Notes under the pieces: generated by a model
What the model was told of the DNA's origin: nothing
Database searches by the model: none
The model's input: the letters and a program-made list of their open reading frames with translations, nothing else
Translations under genes and position numbers: made by a program
Shown here: in pieces, positions 1 to 5,565 of the stretch
Layout: each line of letters begins with the position of its first letter
How positions within the stretch are numbered: position 1 is the first letter of the stretch
DNA from: Planctomycetota bacterium
GTDB taxonomy: Bacteria > Planctomycetota > Phycisphaerae > WQYP01
Length of the DNA stretch: 7,545 nt
Direction: 5' to 3'
Assembly: GCA_021838985.1 (NCBI GenBank)
Contig: JAKCCC010000076.1
Location: 1-7,545 of the forward strand

Positions 1-639
1 CGCATGCACAAAGAGGAAGGCCTGGATTTCTCCCGGGTGACGACCTTCAACCTCGATGAATACGTGGGCCTGTCGGCGAATCATCCGCAGAGCTATCACT
101 ATTTTATGCACGAGAACTTCTTCAAGCATGTCAATATTCCCCCGCAGAACATCTACATCCCCTCCGGAACGACCAGCAACTATAAGGCGTTCTGCGCGTG
201 GTACGAAGCCCGTATCGAAGAACGCGGCGGCATCGACGTTCAGATCCTCGGTATCGGCTCCGACGGCCACATCGCTTTCAACGAGCCGAGCAGTTCGCTC
301 AGTTCGCGCACGCGCCTCAAGACCTTGGCCAAGCAGACCATCGACGACAACGCCCGCTTCTTCGAGAAGGCCGAGGACGTGCCGGTCTACGCCATCACGA
401 TGGGCGTGGGGACCATTCTCGAATCGCGCCACTTGCTGCTGCTGGCCAGCGGCGCGAACAAGGCCGACGCCGTGGCCAAGATGATCGAAGGTCCGGTCAC
501 CGCGATGATCACCGCCAGCGCGTTGCAGTTACACCGGTCGGCCAATGTGTATATCGACACCGCCGCGGCGAGCCAACTGCGGATGCGCGCGTATTACACG
601 TGGGTCCAGCAGAAGTGGCCGGGAGCGCCGAAGGCCTGA
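1..639 (+). CDS. nagB: Glucosamine-6-phosphate deaminase (3' part, start outside window)
   Basis: This enzyme converts glucosamine-6-phosphate to fructose-6-phosphate and ammonia, linking amino-sugar use to glycolysis in the cytoplasm. The reading frame is open from the first base. The first in-frame ATG (base 4) aligns inside the protein, because MHK..VTTFNLDEYVGL corresponds to an internal stretch of E. coli NagB, so about 54 N-terminal residues are missing. Counting from that Met, NLDEYVG carries Asp18 and GIGSDGHIAFNEP carries Asp87, His89 and Glu94. These match E. coli Asp72, Asp141, His143 and Glu148 with identical spacing. SSSLSSRTRLKTL keeps the Ser, Arg104 and Lys106 positions that form the GlcNAc-6-P allosteric site in E. 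coli, which suggests, but does not prove, an allosteric enzyme. The C-terminus ends about where E. coli NagB does (266 residues). The gene converges with the DUF4954 gene and shows no functional link to it. Confidence 0.96.
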   Translation, partial: RMHKEEGLDFSRVTTFNLDEYVGLSANHPQSYHYFMHENFFKHVNIPPQNIYIPSGTTSNYKAFCAWYEARIEERGGIDVQILGIGSDGHIAFNEPSSSLSSRTRLKTLAKQTIDDNARFFEKAEDVPVYAITMGVGTILESRHLLLLASGANKADAVAKMIEGPVTAMITASALQLHRSANVYIDTAAASQLRMRAYYTWVQQKWPGAPKA

Positions 640-647
640 GGCCGGCC

Positions 648-688
648 GCGCTCGTTCGAGCGCACGGTCCCCGGTCCAAGCACCGGGG
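648..688. terminator. Two hairpins in the nagB / DUF4954 convergent gap
   Basis: Two perfect inverted repeats lie in the 72-base gap between the convergent stop codons. The first is GCGCTCG (648-654) with CGAGCGC (657-663), effectively a 6-bp stem with a GTTC loop. The second is CCCCGGT (669-675) with ACCGGGG (682-688), a 7-bp stem with a 6-base loop. Neither is followed by a T-run on either strand, so a classical intrinsic terminator is not shown. Their position after both genes makes a bidirectional transcription-end role plausible. Confidence 0.45.
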
Positions 689-711
689 GAGGGGAATGGG
701 ATGGACGGCGC

Positions 712-2631
712 TTAAGCTCGGGCGGAATTTACCTTCGCTTTAAGCGCCGCGATGCGCGCGCCCAACGCTGCGATCTGTCCGCGTAACTGGCGGACGAATT
801 GGTTCGTATCGTATTCCCCCCGGACGGCGCGGAAGTCGGCGTCGATGTCGGCCCGTTCGCCGTCATGGCCGAAGCCGAGGTTGGCGCCTTCGCCGAACTC
901 CTTCCTCGCGTCCACGAGAATCAGTTCGAGGAACTTCGAGCGGGCCTGCTGCAACTGGTCGGCGAGCGCGCCGAGTCGCGCGGCGTCGGCGCGGTCGAGG
1001 TCAACGTCGAGTACCCGGCGCACCGCGTGGCGCACCCAGGCCCATTCGTCCTCGGCGTAGGCGGCCTCAATCCCGTCTAACGCCGCATCCAGCGCGGCGA
1101 GATCGCCAATCGCGCCCGACTCGATGGCCGCACACAAGGCGCCCAAGCGATCGGCCGGCATCATCTGGCCTCCGATGTCCAGCCAGCGCTCGCTGTACAC
1201 GGACTCGCGCGACGCGGCGAGCGGCTGGCCCCGCTCGAGGCGCGCGACGACCTTTTCCAGCAGGTACGCCACGATGCCGGCGCGATAGAACTTCTGGCTG
1301 CGGTGTAGCAAGATGCGCTTGATCTGTGCGCCTTGGATCGCCACCGTCTCCACGGCCCGGTCGGTCGTGTCCTGCAACCGTTGGAGTTGGTCCGAGGCGG
1401 CGATCATGCGCTGCACCGTCAACGGGCTGAACACGTCGAAGCTGATGCGGTCGCGCTTGACCTTGCCCCGCCGGTCGCGCTTCGGCCATTTGTCGCCGTC
1501 GCGCACGGTTCCGACCATGCCGAGGTTCAGCCCCGGCACCATGGTGCAGCGCCCCTCCGGCGTCGCTTCGATCAGGCTGAACGGAAAGGCCGAGGTGTCG
1601 AAATGGCTGGTGTGCTTGCCGAGCACGACCGAAAACGGCCCGACGCGGCACGGCCAGATCAGGTAGCTGAACGAACCGGTCTTGCAGCCGCGTTCGAGCT
1701 TGCCTTCGTGCACCGGGCCGAGCTTGTACATGTGGTTCGACTGGTTCGTCCCGCTGCCGGCGTTGTAGAAGCTGAACAGGCCGGCGATGAGCAGCGACGA
1801 TTTGTGATGCGTCACGGTATAAGGCCCGGCGAACACGCTGCACGCCTCGCCGTGGAAACCTTCGCAGTTGGCGAAGAAGACGGAATTTTCCACGGAGAAT
1901 TGCTTACCGATCCGGCAGCCCTGGCCAATGTAGCTCTTCGCCACCATCGCCCCGCCGGTGACTTCCGCGCCCTCCGCGATGATGAAGTCCTCGGCCTGCA
2001 CGGCGGCGCCGACGGTCGTCGGCGCATCGGCGCTGGAAAGAATCGTACCGTTCACGAGCCGGTCGGCGCCGTCAATCAGCGCCTGCGCGCCGACGTTGAC
2101 ATCCACGATCGTCCTGGCGCTGCGGATCGTCGCGCCGGCGCCGATGCAGCCGAGATCGGCTTGCGCCGCGGCCGCCGCTTTTTTCGCGAGGGCCTGGAGC
2201 CGGGCGATCAGTTTTGGCCGATAGCGATGCACGCAGGTCAGGTAGGCGAACTGTGACGACAACTCGTTAAACAACACTATCTCCCGGCCGCCGCCTTCGT
2301 TGAGCGTTTCGATCGCGACGCCGTTGCCGAACGTGGCTCCCGGTCGCGTCGCCAGCGTGCCGACGTCTTCGATGCGTGCGCCGTCGCCGATGGCGTAGTT
2401 TTCCAGTCGAACCCGCACCTGGGCAATGCGCACGCCGCTTCCTAAGCGCACGCGCCCGGCGAAGGTGACGGCGCGAAGGAGTGCGGGGTCGAATCCTTCC
2501 GCGACCTGGACGTCGGAGAAGTCGCCGCCGCAGTGCTGCGCCTGGAGCCGCCTGATTTCATCGGCGGTAAGCGCACGATAGGAGCGCCCCGGGGCGCCCG
2601 CCGGTTCGCCGGTGGTGGGTTGCGTCGTCAT
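712..2631 (-). CDS. DUF4954 family protein, beta-helix-like, function unknown
   Basis: This 639-residue protein matches the DUF4954 family as I remember it: YRxLTADEIRxL at 18-29, AEGFDP at 44-49, NEGGGRE at 111-117, and the hallmark block GPYTVTHHKSSLLIAG (269-284) followed by NAGSGTNQSNHMYKLGP (290-306). Residues about 55-250 contain short repeats of alternating hydrophobic and Gly positions (for example IGDGARIEDV, IGQGCRIGK), typical of left-handed beta-helix proteins such as LpxA-type acyltransferases. The rest is mostly helical, ending in a probable coiled coil (about 612-636). No signal peptide or membrane segment is visible. The His-His-Lys-Ser cluster at 275-278 is a candidate active or ligand site, which is inference. 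The start is supported by GGAAGG about 6 bases upstream. Only 15 bases separate it from the condensing-enzyme gene, so it is probably the last gene of that operon. Biochemical role unknown; an acyl- or sugar-transferase-like activity is the best guess. Confidence 0.88.
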   Translation of the reverse strand: MTTQPTTGEPAGAPGRSYRALTADEIRRLQAQHCGGDFSDVQVAEGFDPALLRAVTFAGRVRLGSGVRIAQVRVRLENYAIGDGARIEDVGTLATRPGATFGNGVAIETLNEGGGREIVLFNELSSQFAYLTCVHRYRPKLIARLQALAKKAAAAAQADLGCIGAGATIRSARTIVDVNVGAQALIDGADRLVNGTILSSADAPTTVGAAVQAEDFIIAEGAEVTGGAMVAKSYIGQGCRIGKQFSVENSVFFANCEGFHGEACSVFAGPYTVTHHKSSLLIAGLFSFYNAGSGTNQSNHMYKLGPVHEGKLERGCKTGSFSYLIWPCRVGPFSVVLGKHTSHFDTSAFPFSLIEATPEGRCTMVPGLNLGMVGTVRDGDKWPKRDRRGKVKRDRISFDVFSPLTVQRMIAASDQLQRLQDTTDRAVETVAIQGAQIKRILLHRSQKFYRAGIVAYLLEKVVARLERGQPLAASRESVYSERWLDIGGQMMPADRLGALCAAIESGAIGDLAALDAALDGIEAAYAEDEWAWVRHAVRRVLDVDLDRADAARLGALADQLQQARSKFLELILVDARKEFGEGANLGFGHDGERADIDADFRAVRGEYDTNQFVRQLRGQIAALGARIAALKAKVNSARA

Positions 2632-2646
2632 GGTGTCCCTTCCGGG

Positions 2647-4059
2647 TCAGGCGCCGCCGGCCGCGGCTGGTCTCTTGTATTTCGCCCACTGTTCGGGCAT
2701 CAGCTCCCGGACCTGGGTTTCGAGTTCCTCGTCGCTGATGGCGGTGAGGCGCTTTTCGACTTCATACTGATCGAGCACCCAGCGGCAGACCTTGTGGCAC
2801 TTGATCTTGTTGAGGCGTGCATCGCCCTGAAGGCCGAAGAAATCGTTGATCCAGATGGTCGTGCCGTCGGCGCCGCTTTTGTCGGTGATAGCCACCCGCG
2901 GCGGCCGTCCGAGCAGCTTGGTGGTGTTCATGATGTTATAGATGCGTTCATTCGACCGCAGACCGCCGGCGTGGATGCCCGCGCGGGTGGTGTTGAAGTG
3001 CTTGCCCACGAACGGATAGTTGTCGGGAATAGGCAGGCCGATCGACTGCATGTATTGGGCCAGTTCGGTGATGACGGTGGTGTCGATGCCGCACAGTCCG
3101 CCTTTAAGGGCGATGTATTCCATGATCGCGCCCTCCAACGGCGGGTTGCCCGTGCGTTCGCCATAACCGAACAGCGTGGTGTTGCTCGCATTGCAGCCGT
3201 AAAGCCACGCGGTGGAAGCGTTGGCGTGCACCCGGTGGAAGTCATTGTGGCCGTGCCATTCCAGCCGTTCGCTCGGCACGCCGCATTCGACGTGCAGTTT
3301 ATAGATCAGCTTCGGGATGCTGCGCGGCAGGGCGACGTTGGGATAGGGCAGGCCGAAGCCCATCGTGTCGCACAGGCGGATCTTGACCTTGAGCTGGTCC
3401 GGCACCGGTGCGCTCATTTCCATGAGGCGATCCACGAACGGCAGAACGAAGCCGTCGACGTCAGCGCGGGTGAGGTCTTCCAGGTGGCAGCGCGGGCGCA
3501 CGCCGGCTTCGAACGCCGCAGCGACGACTTCGCAGTAGCTGTCCATGCATTCCTTGCGGCTCTTGAACTTCAACTTATCGAAGATGTGGTAGTCGCTGCA
3601 GCTGGTGAGCATACCCGTTTCCTGGAGCCCCGCTTCCTTGACCAGACGGAAATCACCCTTGACCGCACGGATCCAACCGGTGCATTCGGGATACGGGTGT
3701 CCCAGCGCGCGGCATCGGTCGAGCGTTTCGCGGTCGTTCTTGGTGTAGAGAAAGAACTCGGTCTGGCGGATCACGCCGTGGGGCCCGCCGAGCTTCGCCA
3801 GCAGGTCGTAAATGTGCACCATCTGGTCGACGGTGTAGGGCGGTCGCGCCTGCTGACCGTCGCGGAACGTCGTGTCCGTCACCACGAGGTCGCGCTGCTG
3901 GACGTCGTTGAAGTTGAACTCGACCGCCCGGCCGTCGATGACTTCGATCACCGGGTGGTTCTCGAATTTGATCAGCGGAGGAAGGTCGTAGTTGAACGTG
4001 TCCTCCAGGTAATTCGGTTCGGTGGTGTTCACGAGCGGGTGTTGGCGGGTGCCGGCCAT
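2647..4059 (-). CDS. Re-citrate synthase-like DRE-TIM (LeuA/homocitrate synthase family) enzyme
   Basis: This 470-residue protein belongs to the HMGL-like/LeuA family, which makes a Claisen-type condensation of an acyl-CoA with a 2-oxoacid at a divalent metal. It has the DRE-TIM motif DTTFRDGQQARPPYT (62-76, with the Arg66-Asp67 pair), RQTEFFLYTKNDRE (98-111), GMLTSCSDYHIF (149-160), CHLEDLTRAD (191-200), the metal-binding HGHNDF (His269, His271), and the Gly-rich GYGERTGNPP (298-307). The order and wording of these blocks resemble Clostridium kluyveri Re-citrate synthase more than typical 2-isopropylmalate synthase. The LeuA regulatory domain seems absent, since the C-terminus (about 400-470) is short. 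Candidate reactions are citrate from oxaloacetate and acetyl-CoA, or another 2-oxoacid condensation; the sequence alone does not decide. The start is supported by AAGGAG 6 bases upstream. It lies 29 bases after the ACP gene and 15 before DUF4954, consistent with one operon. Automatic annotation may label it isopropylmalate synthase. Confidence 0.88.
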   Translation of the reverse strand: MAGTRQHPLVNTTEPNYLEDTFNYDLPPLIKFENHPVIEVIDGRAVEFNFNDVQQRDLVVTDTTFRDGQQARPPYTVDQMVHIYDLLAKLGGPHGVIRQTEFFLYTKNDRETLDRCRALGHPYPECTGWIRAVKGDFRLVKEAGLQETGMLTSCSDYHIFDKLKFKSRKECMDSYCEVVAAAFEAGVRPRCHLEDLTRADVDGFVLPFVDRLMEMSAPVPDQLKVKIRLCDTMGFGLPYPNVALPRSIPKLIYKLHVECGVPSERLEWHGHNDFHRVHANASTAWLYGCNASNTTLFGYGERTGNPPLEGAIMEYIALKGGLCGIDTTVITELAQYMQSIGLPIPDNYPFVGKHFNTTRAGIHAGGLRSNERIYNIMNTTKLLGRPPRVAITDKSGADGTTIWINDFFGLQGDARLNKIKCHKVCRWVLDQYEVEKRLTAISDEELETQVRELMPEQWAKYKRPAAAGGA

Positions 4060-4082
4060 GGGATTCTCCTTCGCGAAAGGTG

Positions 4083-4098
4083 CGGGCTTTAAGGCCCG
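4083..4098 (-). other. Intercistronic hairpin over the ACP stop codon
   Basis: CGGGC (4083-4087) and GCCCG (4094-4098) form a 5-bp stem whose 6-base loop holds the ACP stop codon. It lies just before the Shine-Dalgarno sequence of the condensing-enzyme gene and has no T-run. It could slow RNA decay or tune the ratio of ACP to enzyme; this is inference from position, and a short stem like this may arise by chance in GC-rich DNA. Confidence 0.3.
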
Positions 4099-4349
4099 AC
4101 CTCTACCCCCTGTTCGCGGCAGACCTTGGTGATAAAGTCCACCGCTCCGCCGACGGTGTCGACGGACAGCGCCGCGTCCTCGTCCATTTCGATACCGAAC
4201 TCTTCTTCAAAGCTGGCGACGAGTTCTATCGACTGTACGCTTTCGGCGCCGAGATCTGCGGTAAAATGATCTTCCGGTTTGATCCGATCCACGTCGATTT
4301 TCAAAACTCGGGCGGTGACGGATCTAACGCGCTCGGCAATTGTGGCCAT
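4089..4349 (-). CDS. Acyl carrier protein (operon-dedicated)
   Basis: This 86-residue acidic protein carries acyl chains on a 4'-phosphopantetheine arm. The attachment site lies in DLGAESVQSIEL, with Ser37 as the modified residue. The usual DSL triad reads ESV here, a mild variation. The following helix, FEEEFGIEMDED (48-59), is the acidic recognition helix, and VDTVGGAVDFI (63-73) matches the last ACP helix. I chose the ATG at 4349 rather than the longer upstream frame (to 4490). The longer extension has no ACP character and covers the promoter, while GGGGAG lies about 9 bases before 4349. It is the first gene of the operon with the condensing enzyme and DUF4954. It is not next to fab genes, so it is probably a specialised ACP rather than the fatty-acid synthesis AcpP, although the main ACP cannot be excluded. 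Confidence 0.9.
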   Translation of the reverse strand: MATIAERVRSVTARVLKIDVDRIKPEDHFTADLGAESVQSIELVASFEEEFGIEMDEDAALSVDTVGGAVDFITKVCREQGVEVGP

Positions 4350-4443
4350 GGCCGTTTCTCCCCGGGACTCAATGGCAATGGGTAGGCAAGGCGGCCCGTA
4401 CACCGCATCCTTATCCAGCGGTGCGCTTTCCCCATACCCGGTA

Positions 4444-4472
4444 CTTATATAGCGACGACGAAAACCAGTCAA
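4444..4472 (-). promoter_or_regulatory. Sigma70-type promoter of the ACP operon
   Basis: Read on the minus strand, TTGACT (4472-4467) is followed after exactly 17 bases by TATAAG (4449-4444). Each hexamer matches the consensus at five of six positions. Transcription would start near 4437, giving a leader of about 88 bases before the ACP start at 4349. This is the best promoter-like signal I found in the long gap between rplO and the ACP gene, and it points straight into the three-gene operon. Confidence 0.65.
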
Positions 4473-5001
4473 CAGGCGTGGACAATCCAACCCGACGTGG
4501 GCGTGGCCGGTATTTGTGGCGAAGCCGGGCGCCGTCCAACCACGGCCCCCGCCACCCAGCCGCTCGCGTCGCCCATGGCGACCAGGACTCCGTCGAGTCG
4601 CCTACCCCGGATTATTCACGGCCCGACGACGGAACTTATGTCGTTACCCATGTATATGTGTTGTCGGTATTTAAGCGGTGTTGTGGCCGCTGGCAGGCCA
4701 TTTTTGAGTTCATCCATGCGTTGCTCACCTTCGCTCCGCGGCACATAATCGTCGTACTCACGCGGACCATCGGCGGCGGAGGCCACAACCGGGCGATGGG
4801 TCACGGTAAAGCGGCGATTGGCGCCTTGTTGATGACCCTCCGCCTTGGCGATGAGTCGGCGGGGGTGGCTCCACGTGGATGGCGGCGGTGTTCGACCGGC
4901 GGACGGATGGGGGTCGGCGGGACCAGAATCGGGGCTACCTCGCGGTGGCCCGGCATTTATGCGAGATAGGTTACGCGTGTCAACGTAAAGGAGTCGACTA
5001 C
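4473..5001. other. Long intergenic region upstream of the ACP promoter
   Basis: About 530 bases without a confident gene. The seen signals are as follows. GTCGCC (4568-4573) and GGCGAC (4577-4582) form a stem with a 3-base loop. The same GGCGAC can instead pair with GTCGCC at 4597-4602, giving two mutually exclusive hairpins. GACTC (4586-4590) and GAGTC (4595-4599) form a further small stem. The 12-mer GTCGAGTCGCCT at 4592-4603 recurs at 5180-5191. A minus-strand ORF of 33 codons (4717-4616) starts with ATG 6 bases after AAGGTGAG, but its product (MDELKNGLPAATTPLKYRQH..) is not recognised. The long open plus frame through 4340-4969 overlaps the ACP start and promoter and resembles no protein I know. 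Confidence 0.4.
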
Positions 5002-5166
5002 ATGGAACCGCGACCGTTGCGGCCGGGCGAACGTGCGTCCGGGCCGGCGACGGCCTCCTGCGAGGTGCGTCCGGAGTCGGGCCAGCCTGAACTCGCTATG
5101 GTCCGGCCGTCGCGGCGGCCGCGTGTGCGCGGTCGGCGTGAGGGTCCGAGACCTGTCCGTAAATAG
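5002..5166 (+). CDS. Possible small Arg/Pro-rich protein, unrecognised
   Basis: This would be a 54-residue protein beginning MEPRPLRPGERASG and ending in a strongly basic tail; residues 35-54 hold nine Arg and one Lys. The main support is an almost ideal Shine-Dalgarno sequence, AAAGGAG (4987-4993), 8 bases before the ATG. A hairpin (GTCGCC/GGCGAC, 5185-5202) lies 18 bases after the stop and could end its transcript. Against it, Arg/Pro-rich ORFs arise easily in GC-rich non-coding DNA, antisense frames are also open here, and I see no clear promoter. It is transcribed opposite to both neighbouring operons. No signal peptide, membrane segment or known domain is visible. If real, the basic tail suggests nucleic-acid or ribosome binding, which is inference only. 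Confidence 0.35.
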   Translation: MEPRPLRPGERASGPATASCEVRPESGQPELAMVRPSRRPRVRGRREGPRPVRK

Positions 5167-5184
5167 CGCCGCTCGCCTTGTCGA

Positions 5185-5251
5185 GTCGCCTTCTTCGGCG
5201 ACCCGCACCGGACCGTAATCATGTGGCCGCCCCCGTGGAGCCTGCGGCTCC
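5185..5251. repeat. Paired hairpins after the small plus-strand ORF
   Basis: Two perfect inverted repeats lie close together. One is GTCGCC (5185-5190) with GGCGAC (5197-5202) around a TTCTTC loop. The other is GGAGCC (5237-5242) with GGCTCC (5246-5251) around TGC. The first uses the same arm sequence as the hairpin at 4568-4582 and lies within the repeated 12-mer GTCGAGTCGCCT. Neither has a T-run. They may be transcription-end signals or copies of a small repeat family. Confidence 0.4.
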
Positions 5252-5280
5252 GTGGCGAGGACCGATCAGATAGACCGCGC

Positions 5281-5452
5281 GGAGGATTTTGTGTTGTCGG
5301 AACCAGGGCTGGACAGCGGAGAGCCTTTCATGGATAGCCAGTGCATTACTGCGGAAAGGCCGTAAATCAAGGACTTTTGCCCATTACGGGGGGAAGTCAG
5401 GCTTACGCTTGGGGTTATGAATATTTCCATACCCGTAGCTGCCCGCAGGGCA
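5281..5452. other. AT-richer block with nested inverted repeats, possible structured RNA or relic
   Basis: By my count GC is about 51% over 5281-5440, visibly lower than the flanking genes. The block holds several inverted repeats in a row: GCCTTTC (5323-5329) with GAAAGGC (5354-5360), enclosing CAGT/ACTG (5339-5342, 5348-5351); CCGTAA (5360-5365) with TTACGG (5384-5389); GGGTTATG/CATACCC with one bulge (5412-5419, 5428-5434); and TGCCC/GGGCA (5440-5444, 5448-5452). A 78-codon minus-strand ORF (5502-5266, GTG start) also crosses it. I see no match to RNase P RNA, tmRNA, SRP RNA or tRNA signatures. It may be a structured RNA, a relic of a mobile element, or ordinary spacer. Confidence 0.35.
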
Positions 5453-5483
5453 TGGGCGACTGACGTGAGGGCTTGGCCGGGAT

Positions 5484-5516
5484 GGCGGTGACGCCGAAAC
5501 ACAAACGGTCACCGCC
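5484..5516 (-). terminator. Hairpin terminator candidate after rplO
   Basis: GGCGGTGAC (5484-5492) and GTCACCGCC (5508-5516) make a perfect 9-bp stem with a 15-base loop, 50 bases downstream of the rplO stop. This is the longest simple stem I found in the intergenic region and sits where a ribosomal operon without secY would end. No T-run follows on the minus strand, so termination would be non-classical or the hairpin may mainly protect the 3' end. Confidence 0.5.
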
Positions 5517-5565
5517 CCAGGATTTCGCGCGGGGCAAGAGGAAGGCCGCTGGTTTCCATAGCCCG

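Noticed and set aside
1333..2256. 307-codon plus-strand ORF
   Set aside because: Antisense to the DUF4954 coding region, with low-complexity Arg/His/Ala composition and no known motif.
2533..4092. Long 519-codon plus-strand ORF
   Set aside because: It lies antisense to the condensing-enzyme gene, which has clear family motifs and a ribosome binding site; the plus-strand product resembles the His/Val/Asp-rich translations typical of antisense frames in GC-rich genes.
4350..4490. N-terminal extension of the ACP frame to 4490
   Set aside because: The added residues are unlike ACP, would cover the promoter hexamers, and the ATG at 4349 has its own ribosome binding site.
4340..4969. 209-codon plus-strand ORF
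   Set aside because: It overlaps the ACP start and promoter, has no recognisable domain, and its start lacks a convincing ribosome binding site.
4957..5222. Minus-strand ORFs of 74 and 83 codons opposite the possible small gene
   Set aside because: Arg/Thr/Pro-rich, no good ribosome binding site, no recognisable features; likely chance open frames.
5281..5565. RNase P RNA, tmRNA, SRP RNA or tRNA in the spacer
   Set aside because: I looked for their conserved core sequences on both strands and found none, including the tRNA T-loop and the SRP GGAAGG-type core in proper context.
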